From: Candidatus Sivonenia alaskensis PMM_0068 | GTDB lineage: Bacteria; Cyanobacteriota; Cyanobacteriia; Gloeobacterales; PMM-0068 | Assembly: GCA_949127685.1 (NCBI GenBank) | Contig: CASBPW010000184.1 | Location: 1-9,036, forward strand | DNA length: 9,036 nucleotides | Direction: 5' to 3' | In this document: one piece after another, positions 1-5,634 of the stretch | How the letters are laid out: the number at the start of each line of letters is the position of its first letter | Position numbering within the stretch: the stretch's first letter is position 1 | Program-made: the position numbers and the translations under genes | The notes under the pieces: generated by a model | What the model saw: only the letters and a program-made list of their open reading frames with translations | Told to the model about the DNA's origin: nothing | The model's database searches: none

Positions 1-202
1 GCCGACCAATTAAGCGCTTGGCAGACTCATGACGGCGCAAAGGACTCATAATTTCCAATACTCCCTGGTCATAGGCCAACCGCGCACTACGATGTTCTCC
101 AAGCGCTAACAAAAAAGACTCAAAAGCTTGCCAATCGAGATCATGCAAAACAACTCTTTGTTCTGCGATAGGTAAAGTCATCATGGCAGGGGAGGTCATC
201 AT
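1..202 (-). CDS. Uma2-family (DUF820) putative endonuclease, N-terminal part, cut by the window edge
   Basis: Reading the minus strand from an ATG at 202 gives 67 codons that stay open to the window edge. The segment LAYDQGVLEIMSP followed by HESAKRLIGR (residues 42-67) matches the N-terminal pattern of the Uma2/DUF820 family, very common and multi-copy in cyanobacteria. The fold is of the restriction-endonuclease (PD-(D/E)XK) type, but the catalytic residues would lie beyond the edge, so activity cannot be judged. The biological role of the family is not well established. An AAGAAGG Shine-Dalgarno-like stretch lies just before two adjacent ATG codons (202 and 199); the second gives better spacing, and ATGs at 184 and 181 are in frame too. 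The gene starts 13 bp after the rsmA stop on the same strand, so the two are probably cotranscribed. Confidence 0.8.
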   Translation of the reverse strand, partial: MMTSPAMMTLPIAEQRVVLHDLDWQAFESFLLALGEHRSARLAYDQGVLEIMSPLRRHESAKRLIGR

Positions 203-215
203 TTACCTTCTTGAA

Positions 216-1040
216 TCACCCATTGCTGCTAATTATAGGCTCTCCCAAGAAATTACCCAGGGCTACAAAATCTTCTACTCTCAGTTCTTCTGCGCGTACA
301 CTCTCGGAAATCCCTTGTTTTTGAGTAAATTCATGCCATTGCTCAGGAGTAACTAAACTCTTGAGACAATTACGAAGCATCTTGCGGCGGGTCGCAAAAG
401 AGGCATTGACCAAAGTTTTTAAGAACTTTGGGTCTTGGGCCACCTGCGGGAATGGACGGGGGGCTAGATGAATCACCACAGAATCTACTTTTGGTTTCGG
501 TCTAAAACAATGGGCCGGAATCGAGCAGACTACTGCTACATCCGCTAAATACTGGACTTTCACACTCAGCGCTCCATAGGTTTTACTGCCCGGAGGAGCA
601 GCCAAGCGTTCTCCTACTTCTTTTTGGACCAACAAAATAATCTGCTGAAATTGCTGACGCGGTTGGTCAATGGGACCTAGGAGTTTCTCGAGAATCGGCC
701 CTGTAATGTAATAAGGAATATTGGCTACGACGACTTCAGGCGCTACCGGTAGTTCATTTAAGTTCGTAGTGAGGATATCTCCCTGCAAGACCCATAAACG
801 ATCGGTCTCCTCTTCTTCAAAACGTTTTTGGAGCCCTTGTAAGAGGCGATGATCAATTTCTACCGCGAGGACCTGTTTAGCCTGAGCCAGCAATAATTCC
901 GTGAGATTCCCTGTGCCTGGACCAATCTCCAAAACTGTCTCATCTCCGCGAAGATTGGCCGCCGCTGCAATAGCATGGAGCGAAGGAGGGTGCACCAGCC
1001 AGTGCTGACCATATTGTTTTAGGGCTTTGGGATTACCCAT
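216..1040 (-). CDS. rsmA: 16S rRNA (adenine(1518)-N6/adenine(1519)-N6)-dimethyltransferase RsmA (KsgA)
   Basis: RsmA dimethylates two adjacent adenines in the 3'-terminal helix-45 loop of 16S rRNA with S-adenosylmethionine, a late step in small-subunit maturation. The 274-residue length is normal. Visible landmarks: GQHWL at 11-15 (usual form GQNFL), the SAM-binding motif EIGPGTG at 38-44, the acidic VEID end of strand 2 at 60-63, QGDIL at 86-90, the catalytic NIPYYIT at 107-113, FRPKPKVDS at 179-187 and the C-terminal FATRRKMLRN at 215-224. The ATG at 1040 is chosen because the conserved region begins about ten residues later; the ribosome site before it (CAGGCGG) is weak. It diverges from the DUF423 gene with 22 bp between the two starts, so its promoter probably lies within that gene. 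The Uma2 gene follows closely downstream. Confidence 0.97.
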   Translation of the reverse strand: MGNPKALKQYGQHWLVHPPSLHAIAAAANLRGDETVLEIGPGTGNLTELLLAQAKQVLAVEIDHRLLQGLQKRFEEEETDRLWVLQGDILTTNLNELPVAPEVVVANIPYYITGPILEKLLGPIDQPRQQFQQIILLVQKEVGERLAAPPGSKTYGALSVKVQYLADVAVVCSIPAHCFRPKPKVDSVVIHLAPRPFPQVAQDPKFLKTLVNASFATRRKMLRNCLKSLVTPEQWHEFTQKQGISESVRAEELRVEDFVALGNFLGEPIISSNG

Positions 1041-1062
1041 GGGCCGCCTGAGGATAGAGCGT

Positions 1063-1437
1063 ATGAACCGTGTTTTTTTCAGTTTGGGAGCCTTATTTGC
1101 GCTGTTGTCCGTTGCAGCCGGAGCCTTTGGCGCTCATTGGCTCAAAAACCAGCTGGATGTCCAGTCCCTAGAAATTTTTCAGACTGCAGCTCGCTACCAG
1201 ATGTACCACGCTCTAGCGCTCCTTGTCTTGGGCTGGGTAACGATGACCAGTGAGAATAGACTGCTCCCTTGGGCCGGATGGTGTTTTACGGCAGGAATTC
1301 TTATTTTTTCTGGTAGCCTCTATGGGTTGAGCTTGAGTGGAGTTAAGATTCTGGGTGCTGTTGCCCCCTTAGGCGGCCTCAGTTTGATGGCAGGTTGGGG
1401 AATTTTACTCACCTACGGTTTGACTCAAAAAGCTTAG
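1063..1437 (+). CDS. DUF423 family small integral membrane protein (YgdD-like)
   Basis: A 124-residue hydrophobic protein of the DUF423 family, which has no firmly established function. Family signatures are AGAFGAH at 19-25, ARYQMYHALAL at 43-53, a GILIFSGSLY segment at 78-87 and a P-x-GG turn near 102-105. Four membrane segments can be drawn: about 4-23, 48-62, 70-90 and 97-118. I prefer the ATG at 1063 to an in-frame start at 1027, because GAGGA at 1050-1054 sits 8 nt before it, the product then begins at the usual first helix with normal length, and the longer form would overlap the rsmA start by 14 bp. It is the first gene of a plus-strand series leading to ribD and miaB. A 10-bp direct repeat (CTCAAAAAGC) straddles its stop codon. 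Confidence 0.88.
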   Translation: MNRVFFSLGALFALLSVAAGAFGAHWLKNQLDVQSLEIFQTAARYQMYHALALLVLGWVTMTSENRLLPWAGWCFTAGILIFSGSLYGLSLSGVKILGAVAPLGGLSLMAGWGILLTYGLTQKA

Positions 1438-1449
1438 AGCTCAAAAAGC
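1424..1449 (+). repeat. Short direct repeat CTCAAAAAGC across the DUF423 stop codon
   Basis: Two exact 10-bp copies, 1424-1433 and 1440-1449, are offset by 16 nt. The first encodes the last residues of the DUF423 protein and the second lies past the stop codon at 1435-1437. This could come from a small tandem duplication. No function is implied. Confidence 0.5.
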
Positions 1450-1497
1450 GTAATTGGGTATTTTAAAAGAACAGGTTATAACTTCGAATTGTTGCTT

Positions 1498-1749
1498 ATG
1501 AGTAAAGCCTTTGGATGTCCAAAATGTAAGCGCCCTGTAGCGAATCGCAATCGTGCCGAATGTTTGTATTGTGGTGCGGCTCTACCGGAGCAAGTTCTTT
1601 TTTCGCCAGAAGAACGAGCGCAGCGCGAAAGACGCCTGGAGCAAGAACGGGCACAGAGCGCTGCCTTTGAACAAGAATTAACCCAGCTCAAAGCGAACCT
1701 CAAAAGCAAAAAATCCTGGTACCAATTTTGGAAGAAAGAAGAGCGCTAA
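1498..1749 (+). CDS. Small zinc-ribbon protein with charged helical tail
   Basis: An 83-residue protein with two CxxC knuckles, C7-P-K-C10 and C22-L-Y-C25-G, spaced as in a treble-clef or zinc-ribbon finger that would bind one zinc ion through four cysteines. After the finger, residues about 35-70 form a glutamate, arginine and glutamine-rich stretch likely to be one long helix or coiled coil. The end is lysine and tryptophan rich (SWYQFWKKEER) and might touch nucleic acid or a membrane surface. I do not recognise a named family. The start is uncertain: an in-frame TTG at 1489 would add three residues, and neither start has a good ribosome-binding site. The gene lies 60 bp after the DUF423 gene and 30 bp before ribD, so cotranscription is plausible. 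The cysteine pattern and fit between neighbours argue that it is real. Confidence 0.75.
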   Translation: MSKAFGCPKCKRPVANRNRAECLYCGAALPEQVLFSPEERAQRERRLEQERAQSAAFEQELTQLKANLKSKKSWYQFWKKEER

Positions 1750-1779
1750 AAAAAACAAGAAAACTAAAACTGAGATCTG

Positions 1780-2892
1780 ATGGCTGAGTCTCCTCTAACG
1801 AAACCACAACCGATGCAACCAGATGCATTCTGGATGGGCCAAGCATTGGAATTGGCCAAAAAAGGCTGGGGACATACTTCTCCCAATCCAATGGTCGGAT
1901 GCGTAGTCGTTAAAAATGGTTTTCTGGTGGGACAAGGCTACCATCCCCAAGCAGGAGAACCCCATGCGGAAGTATTTGCCCTTCGAGAAGCGGAAGAGAA
2001 CGCTCAGGGCGCGACTTTATATGTCACCTTAGAGCCCTGCAATCATCATGGACGCACGCCTCCCTGCACCGAAGCTATTGTCCAGGCAGGTATTTCCCGC
2101 GTAGTGGGGGGGATGACAGACCCAAACCCCAAAGTCCAAGGCATCGGCTATGAACATCTGCGCCACGCAGGGCTGGAAGTAACGGTGGGCATCTTGGAAG
2201 AAGCATGCACACAGCTCAATGAAGGATTTATTCATTGGGTACGGACTGGAAGGCCCCTAGGGATTTTGAAATACGCCATGACCCTGGATGGCAAAATTGC
2301 CCTCGCTTCCGGCCATAGTTTTTGGGTGACCGGGCCTGAAAGCCGGACAGAAGTGCACCGGATGCGGGCTGGCTATGATGCGGTGCTCGTGGGCGGACAA
2401 ACGGTTCGCCAGGACAATCCACAACTGACCTGCCGCCTCTATCCAGGCCGTAATCCCCTCAGGGTCGTCCTCTCTCAAAAATTAGACCTGCCCTTGAATG
2501 CACAAATCTGGAACCAGGGAGAAGCGCCAACGGTAGTTTTTACTGGAACAGAATATGCTCCTGAGAAAGCTAAAGCCCTGGAAGCGATGGGCGTTGAAAT
2601 CATTAGGCAAAACCCGCTCAGCCCCAAAACCGTGATGGAAACGTTAGGCCAGAGAGGTCTATGTTCTGCTCTTTGGGAGTGCGGAGGAACCCTTGCCGCA
2701 GAAGCGATTCGGGAAGGCCAAATCCAAAAAGTCCTCGCGTTTATTGCCCCGAAAATTGTCGGGGGACTGGGTTCTCTGGGCCCCGTGGGAGAACTGAGCT
2801 TTCAGCAGATGACCGAAGCCTTAGTCTTGCATGACGTTCGAATGCAAACTTTTGGCTCAGACTTTTTAGTAGAAGGCTACTTAGGGGACTAA
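1780..2892 (+). CDS. ribD: Bifunctional riboflavin biosynthesis protein RibD (pyrimidine deaminase / reductase)
   Basis: RibD carries out two successive cytosolic steps of riboflavin synthesis: zinc-dependent deamination of 2,5-diamino-6-ribosylamino-4(3H)-pyrimidinone 5'-phosphate, then NADPH-dependent reduction of the ribosyl side chain. Both domains are complete in 370 residues. The deaminase domain (about 15-150) has the zinc and catalytic signature HAE at 62-64 and PCNHHGRTPPC at 86-96, with C87 and C96 as zinc ligands. The reductase domain (about 157-368) has LKYAMTLDGKIA at 163-174, AVLVGGQTVRQDNPQLT at 201-217 and the WECGGTLA segment at 299-306. The first 11 residues are poorly conserved; a second ATG lies at residue 12 and the ribosome site before the first is weak, so the start is moderately certain. 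A 6-bp hairpin (TAGGGG/CCCCTA, 2882-2904) spans the stop codon but lacks a T tract. Confidence 0.97.
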   Translation: MAESPLTKPQPMQPDAFWMGQALELAKKGWGHTSPNPMVGCVVVKNGFLVGQGYHPQAGEPHAEVFALREAEENAQGATLYVTLEPCNHHGRTPPCTEAIVQAGISRVVGGMTDPNPKVQGIGYEHLRHAGLEVTVGILEEACTQLNEGFIHWVRTGRPLGILKYAMTLDGKIALASGHSFWVTGPESRTEVHRMRAGYDAVLVGGQTVRQDNPQLTCRLYPGRNPLRVVLSQKLDLPLNAQIWNQGEAPTVVFTGTEYAPEKAKALEAMGVEIIRQNPLSPKTVMETLGQRGLCSALWECGGTLAAEAIREGQIQKVLAFIAPKIVGGLGSLGPVGELSFQQMTEALVLHDVRMQTFGSDFLVEGYLGD

Positions 2893-2901
2893 GCTGACCC
2901 C

Positions 2902-3000
2902 CTATCCCGCCCTACAGAGATGCTCAAGTGCATGAAATAAGCACCCTTGGACATGCGCGATCTATCCCGCCTCTGCTTGCAGGGTTTACGCGCAAGGCGG
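2902..3000 (+). other. miaB leader: repeated CTATCCCGCC and a bulged hairpin
   Basis: The 146 bp between ribD and the chosen miaB start contain two exact copies of CTATCCCGCC at 2902-2911 and 2962-2971, exactly 60 bp apart. A bulged stem follows, with CCGC at 2967-2970 and CTTGC at 2976-2980 pairing with GCAAGGCGG at 2992-3000. The frame of miaB is open through most of this stretch back to an ATG at 2928, but that extension resembles nothing in MiaB proteins. The segment is best read as an untranslated leader or spacer. Confidence 0.35.
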
Positions 3001-3038
3001 TAGCCTGGGTAGAACATGCTCTCGACCTCACAAAAATT

Positions 3039-4352
3039 ATGTCTACGCCCCAAAAATTAGCCCACATCACCACCTTTGGCTGCCAGATGAATAAGGCAGA
3101 TTCTGAACGGATGGCCGGGTCTTTACAAAAGCTAGGATACGGTTGGACCGATGACCCCGAACAAGCGAATTTGATTATCTACAACACCTGCTCGATCCGG
3201 GATGGGGCCGAACATAAAGTCTATTCCCATTTGGGCAGACAAGCTAAACGCAAGCATAAAGACCCTACCCTCACTTTGGTTTTGGCAGGATGTGTGGCCC
3301 AACAGGAAGGCGAATCCCTAATGCGCAGGATTCCCGAACTAGATTTAGTGATGGGGCCTCAATATGCCAATCGATTAGAAGAGCTTTTAGAGCGGGTAGC
3401 GGATGGAGAGCAGGTGGTTGCGACCGAGCAGATTGAAATTCCAGAAGATATTACCAAGCCCCGTAGAGATAGTGACATTTCTGCCTGGGTGAATATTATC
3501 TATGGCTGCAATGAGCGCTGTACCTATTGCATCGTGCCCTATACCCGTGGCATAGAACAGTCTCGCCAACCGGAAGCTATTCTCCAGGAAATTCAAGAAC
3601 TAGGAAAACAAGGATATGTAGAAGTTACGCTCCTCGGGCAAAATATTGATGCCTATGGACGGGATATTGACACCAATCTGTCTCAATTGCTGCGCTTAAT
3701 TCATGATGTTCCTGGTATTCAACGCATTCGTTTTGCGACCAGTCATCCTCGCTATTTCACCGAAGAATTGATTCGAACCTGTGCGGAATTACCCAAGATT
3801 TGTGAACATTTTCATATCCCCTTTCAGTCTGGAGATAACCAAATTCTTTCTCGCATGGCCCGTGGCTATAGCCATCAACGGTACCGGGAAATGATTGCGA
3901 AAATTCGTCAGTATGTGCCCGACGCGTCTGTCACCGCCGATGCCATTGTTGGCTTTCCTGGCGAAACTGAAGAGCAATTCCAAAACACCCTGCAACTCAT
4001 GGAAGACCTCATCTTTGATTTGGTGAACACAGCAGCCTATTCTCCGCGTCCAGGGACTCCCGCCGCTATTTGGGAGGGACAGCTAGATGAGGATACAAAA
4101 TCGGACCGTCTACAGCGGATCAATCGCGTCGTAACCGATAGTGCGTTTAAGGCCAGTCAGCGCTACTTGGGCAGAACCGAAGAAATTTTGGTGGAAGCGG
4201 ATAATCCCAAAAATCCTGATCAGGTTGTGGGGCGCACCCGAACCAACCGTCTCGTTTTCACCGATGGCGACATCCATCAGCTACGAGGGAAATTCATTGC
4301 TGTCTTGATCACAGAAGCTCGGGCCTTTAGCCTCACTGGAAAGTCCGTTTAG
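3039..4352 (+). CDS. miaB: tRNA-2-methylthio-N6-dimethylallyladenosine synthase MiaB
   Basis: MiaB is a radical-SAM enzyme with two iron-sulfur clusters. It adds a methylthio group to position 2 of i6A37, next to the anticodon in tRNAs reading UNN codons, and depends on prior isopentenylation by MiaA (not in this window). From the ATG at 3039 the protein has 437 residues. The N-terminal domain carries TFGCQMNKADSERM (C15), NTCSIRDGAEHK (C51) and LAGCVAQQEG (C85), ligands of the auxiliary cluster. The radical-SAM triad is CNERCTYC (C157, C161, C164). GQNIDAYG (200-207), FATSHPR (232-238) and GFPGETEEQF (305-314) follow, and the TRAM domain begins near 375 with VGRTRTNRLV at 397-406. NKADSE after the first cysteine indicates MiaB rather than RimO. 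An upstream in-frame ATG at 2928 would add 37 unconserved residues and is rejected. Neither start has a clear Shine-Dalgarno. Confidence 0.97.
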   Translation: MSTPQKLAHITTFGCQMNKADSERMAGSLQKLGYGWTDDPEQANLIIYNTCSIRDGAEHKVYSHLGRQAKRKHKDPTLTLVLAGCVAQQEGESLMRRIPELDLVMGPQYANRLEELLERVADGEQVVATEQIEIPEDITKPRRDSDISAWVNIIYGCNERCTYCIVPYTRGIEQSRQPEAILQEIQELGKQGYVEVTLLGQNIDAYGRDIDTNLSQLLRLIHDVPGIQRIRFATSHPRYFTEELIRTCAELPKICEHFHIPFQSGDNQILSRMARGYSHQRYREMIAKIRQYVPDASVTADAIVGFPGETEEQFQNTLQLMEDLIFDLVNTAAYSPRPGTPAAIWEGQLDEDTKSDRLQRINRVVTDSAFKASQRYLGRTEEILVEADNPKNPDQVVGRTRTNRLVFTDGDIHQLRGKFIAVLITEARAFSLTGKSV

Positions 4353-4478
4353 CTGCTCAGTATGGGTGTCCATGCTTCTTGTTGCAAAGCTTACTTAGGG
4401 TTCACGATCCCTTTAACTTCCCTAGGTTCGTTCTCCGTATTCTTATTGAAGACACCTTAAGTAATTCCACGCAAACTT

Positions 4479-4595
4479 ATGAACATCACTCTTAACATTC
4501 TTTGGCTGATCCCCGCTATGTCTCTTTGCACGTCTCTAGGAGTATTACTCAGTGCGGTAATGCTTGCAGACAAAAGAAGCGAAGTTGATGCCTGA
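4479..4595 (+). CDS. Candidate 38-residue single-pass membrane peptide
   Basis: An ATG at 4479 opens 38 codons ending in TGA at 4593-4595. The product has a hydrophobic core of about 24 residues (roughly 5-29, with W9 and P12 near the start) and a charged tail, ADKRSEVDA. This layout, a single helix with a short polar end, is that of the small subunits of cyanobacterial photosystem, cytochrome b6f and NDH-1 complexes. However, I could not match it to PsbX, PsbM, PetL, PetM or any other known subunit. No ribosome-binding site is visible, and the ORF lies in a gene-poor region. Chance is a serious alternative: a random ORF of this length is not rare, although the ordered hydrophobic-to-charged layout is less expected. 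Confidence 0.3.
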   Translation: MNITLNILWLIPAMSLCTSLGVLLSAVMLADKRSEVDA

Positions 4596-4700
4596 ATTCA
4601 GACATTAACTATGTTTTCTTCTGAAGATCATTCTAAAAAACTTCAACCGTTTAAGTTTGCGACACTGAGACTGCTGTATGGCATTTAGGCAAACAAAGAG

Positions 4701-4731
4701 CATCCCAATAGGATGATCCACACCGAAGGTG
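4701..4731 (+). other. Two adjacent short hairpins, possible structured RNA
   Basis: CATCC (4701-4705) pairs with GGATG (4711-4715) across a 5-nt loop. A few bases later CACC (4721-4724) pairs with GGTG (4728-4731) across GAA. A GGAGAG run follows and leads into the palindrome at 4743. The close succession suggests a folded transcript, but each stem is only 4-5 bp and could be chance. Confidence 0.25.
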
Positions 4732-4742
4732 CGCTGGAGAGG

Positions 4743-4754
4743 CCGAGTACTCGG
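4743..4754. repeat. Perfect 12-bp palindrome CCGAGTACTCGG
   Basis: The 12 bases read identically on both strands. With no loop spacing it is more like a dimeric protein-binding site than a stable RNA hairpin, although GGTTTTC follows directly. No nearby gene start makes an operator role obvious: the closest downstream gene begins about 200 bp away. Confidence 0.4.
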
Positions 4755-4842
4755 GTTTTCATGCATAACCTATTCCACTCTTACTACCAAGAAACCTCAA
4801 AAACTCTCTGGCTGCTCGCTTTGGTAAACAAAATTTACTAGC

Positions 4843-4874
4843 GCCCTTGGGATTCCCACGAGAATCCCAAGGGC
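4843..4874. repeat. Perfect 13-bp inverted repeat with 6-nt loop
   Basis: GCCCTTGGGATTC at 4843-4855 is exactly complementary to GAATCCCAAGGGC at 4862-4874, leaving the loop CCACGA. It is the most stable hairpin in the window. No T tract follows on the plus strand (CAGGAACAAATTTC). On the minus strand the stem is followed within about ten bases by AAATTTTG, so a terminator is conceivable only for a minus-strand transcript, and no gene is seen there. AAATTT lies just outside each arm, at 4832-4837 and 4883-4888, a loosely symmetric frame that would suit a small mobile or dispersed repeat. It sits 83 bp before the ATG of the 157-residue gene. Confidence 0.6.
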
Positions 4875-4945
4875 CAGGAACAAATTTCAAGCGATCTCTA
4901 GGTCTGGGGATCGAGTTCCTTCTCTGTAGCGAGCTATTCTCTGAA

Positions 4946-4951
4946 TACAAT
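4946..4951 (+). promoter_or_regulatory. Promoter -10 element TACAAT, probably giving a leaderless transcript
   Basis: TACAAT differs by one base from the sigma-70 consensus TATAAT. Only six bases (AGGGGG) separate it from the ATG at 4958, so transcription would begin at or within a base or two of the start codon. No clear -35 hexamer is seen at the expected distance (about 4923-4928). Confidence 0.45.
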
Positions 4952-4957
4952 AGGGGG

Positions 4958-5431
4958 ATGGATAGCACTACCTTAAGACAAGAAGCGATCACGCTCATTA
5001 ATTCCGCTACAGAAGTTTTAGATGAATATTTAACCCTCCATAACCGTCTTTTTTCCTGGAAGAACCTTCTAGGCTGGAATAAGTTTGAAGACCTAAAAAT
5101 AGCTATCCCCCTAATCCAGAGAAAGTTAGGAGAGATGGATCAGCAGGCCAAGGATTATCTGGAGCAAGCAAAGTCTCTGGTGGATCCCATGGCAGATAAA
5201 ACAACGCTGGTTGAGTTCTACACGCTGATGGCTAATTATCTCGATTCTTTAAAAATGGCTGCCCAAATTCTGGGTCGCCTATTGGTTCAAATCGAGGCTA
5301 AATCAAAGAAGGTGGGAGAATTCAAAAAATCCACCTATGAAACAGAAATGATGATGTACAAGCAAAAAGTGGACAAATATCAACTCTATGGCATGGAACT
5401 CAATGCGCTAATTAATAGACTCAAAGCTTAG
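4958..5431 (+). CDS. Unrecognised all-helical 157-residue protein
   Basis: I do not recognise a family. From the ATG at 4958 the protein has 157 residues, no cysteine, no signal peptide and no membrane segment, and appears helical almost throughout. Likely helices are about 4-30, 43-74 (rich in K, E and Q), 81-118 (VEFYTLMANYLDSLKMAAQI within it) and 124-156 with a methionine and tyrosine run (METEMMMYKQ-like, near 127-136). A tryptophan pair (W34, W40) lies in the only loop-like stretch. This resembles a soluble helical bundle or coiled-coil scaffold. The frame extends upstream to a TTG at 4847, inside the inverted repeat, but the ATG has its own -10 element six bases before it. Codon use looks like that of the neighbours, so recent acquisition is not indicated. 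It stands alone between two spacers of about 600 and 200 bp. Confidence 0.75.
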   Translation: MDSTTLRQEAITLINSATEVLDEYLTLHNRLFSWKNLLGWNKFEDLKIAIPLIQRKLGEMDQQAKDYLEQAKSLVDPMADKTTLVEFYTLMANYLDSLKMAAQILGRLLVQIEAKSKKVGEFKKSTYETEMMMYKQKVDKYQLYGMELNALINRLKA

Positions 5432-5634
5432 ATGTCCATGTACAGCTATGTTCGATGGCATGAAATATATCGTTCGAGTTTGGCAATGTCCTAGATCAAC
5501 CTCTTCCTATAGCAGACATTTTCTGGCTGGGGATGGCCGTCAGTATGGGCCTAGCGGTGACGATTTTGCACGCTCTTGGACGTTTCCTATCCGCTCCTCC
5601 ACTAAAATAGGGAAGCCCAACCTTTGTCCTCTCC
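5432..5634. other. Spacer before aroB, no clear gene
   Basis: These 203 bp hold no recognised gene. One frame is open after a TGA at 5461 and ends at TAG 5608-5610. Its last part, from an ATG at 5533, would give a 25-residue hydrophobic peptide ending RFLSAPPLK. It has no normal start further upstream and could be the worn-down 3' end of a membrane-protein gene or chance. No strong terminator for the 157-residue gene and no clear promoter for aroB were found. Confidence 0.5.

Larger units (their letters stand above)
4353..4957. other. Intergenic block of about 600 bp with small-ORF and structured elements
   Basis: No recognisable protein family is encoded here on either strand. The block has frequent stops, a candidate 38-codon membrane peptide (4479-4595), short hairpins between 4701 and 4731, a 12-bp palindrome (4743-4754) and a perfect 13-bp inverted repeat (4843-4874). 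It ends in a promoter-like -10 element before the 157-residue gene. I saw no tRNA cloverleaf and no riboswitch consensus I could name. No convincing terminator follows miaB; the best nearby pairing is a weak AGGG/CCCT stem around 4398-4413. Confidence 0.6.

Noticed and set aside
2928..3038. N-terminal extension of MiaB from an upstream ATG
   Set aside because: The 37 added residues resemble no MiaB sequence, while the ATG at 3039 places TFGCQMNK at the normal distance from the start.
4611..4688. 25-codon ORF after the candidate membrane peptide
   Set aside because: Short, no ribosome site, no recognisable pattern; indistinguishable from chance.
4681..4775. tRNA or known riboswitch in the hairpin cluster
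   Set aside because: No cloverleaf arms or T-loop sequence could be fitted, and partial resemblance of CACCGAAGG and GGAGAG to glycine-riboswitch pieces lacked the correct order and partners.
4847..4957. Upstream extension of the 157-residue protein from a TTG
   Set aside because: The TTG lies within the perfect inverted repeat and a -10 element lies just before the later ATG, so the extension is probably untranslated.
4759..4998. 79-codon minus-strand ORF
   Set aside because: It runs antisense through the inverted repeat and into the 157-residue gene, with no recognisable motif.
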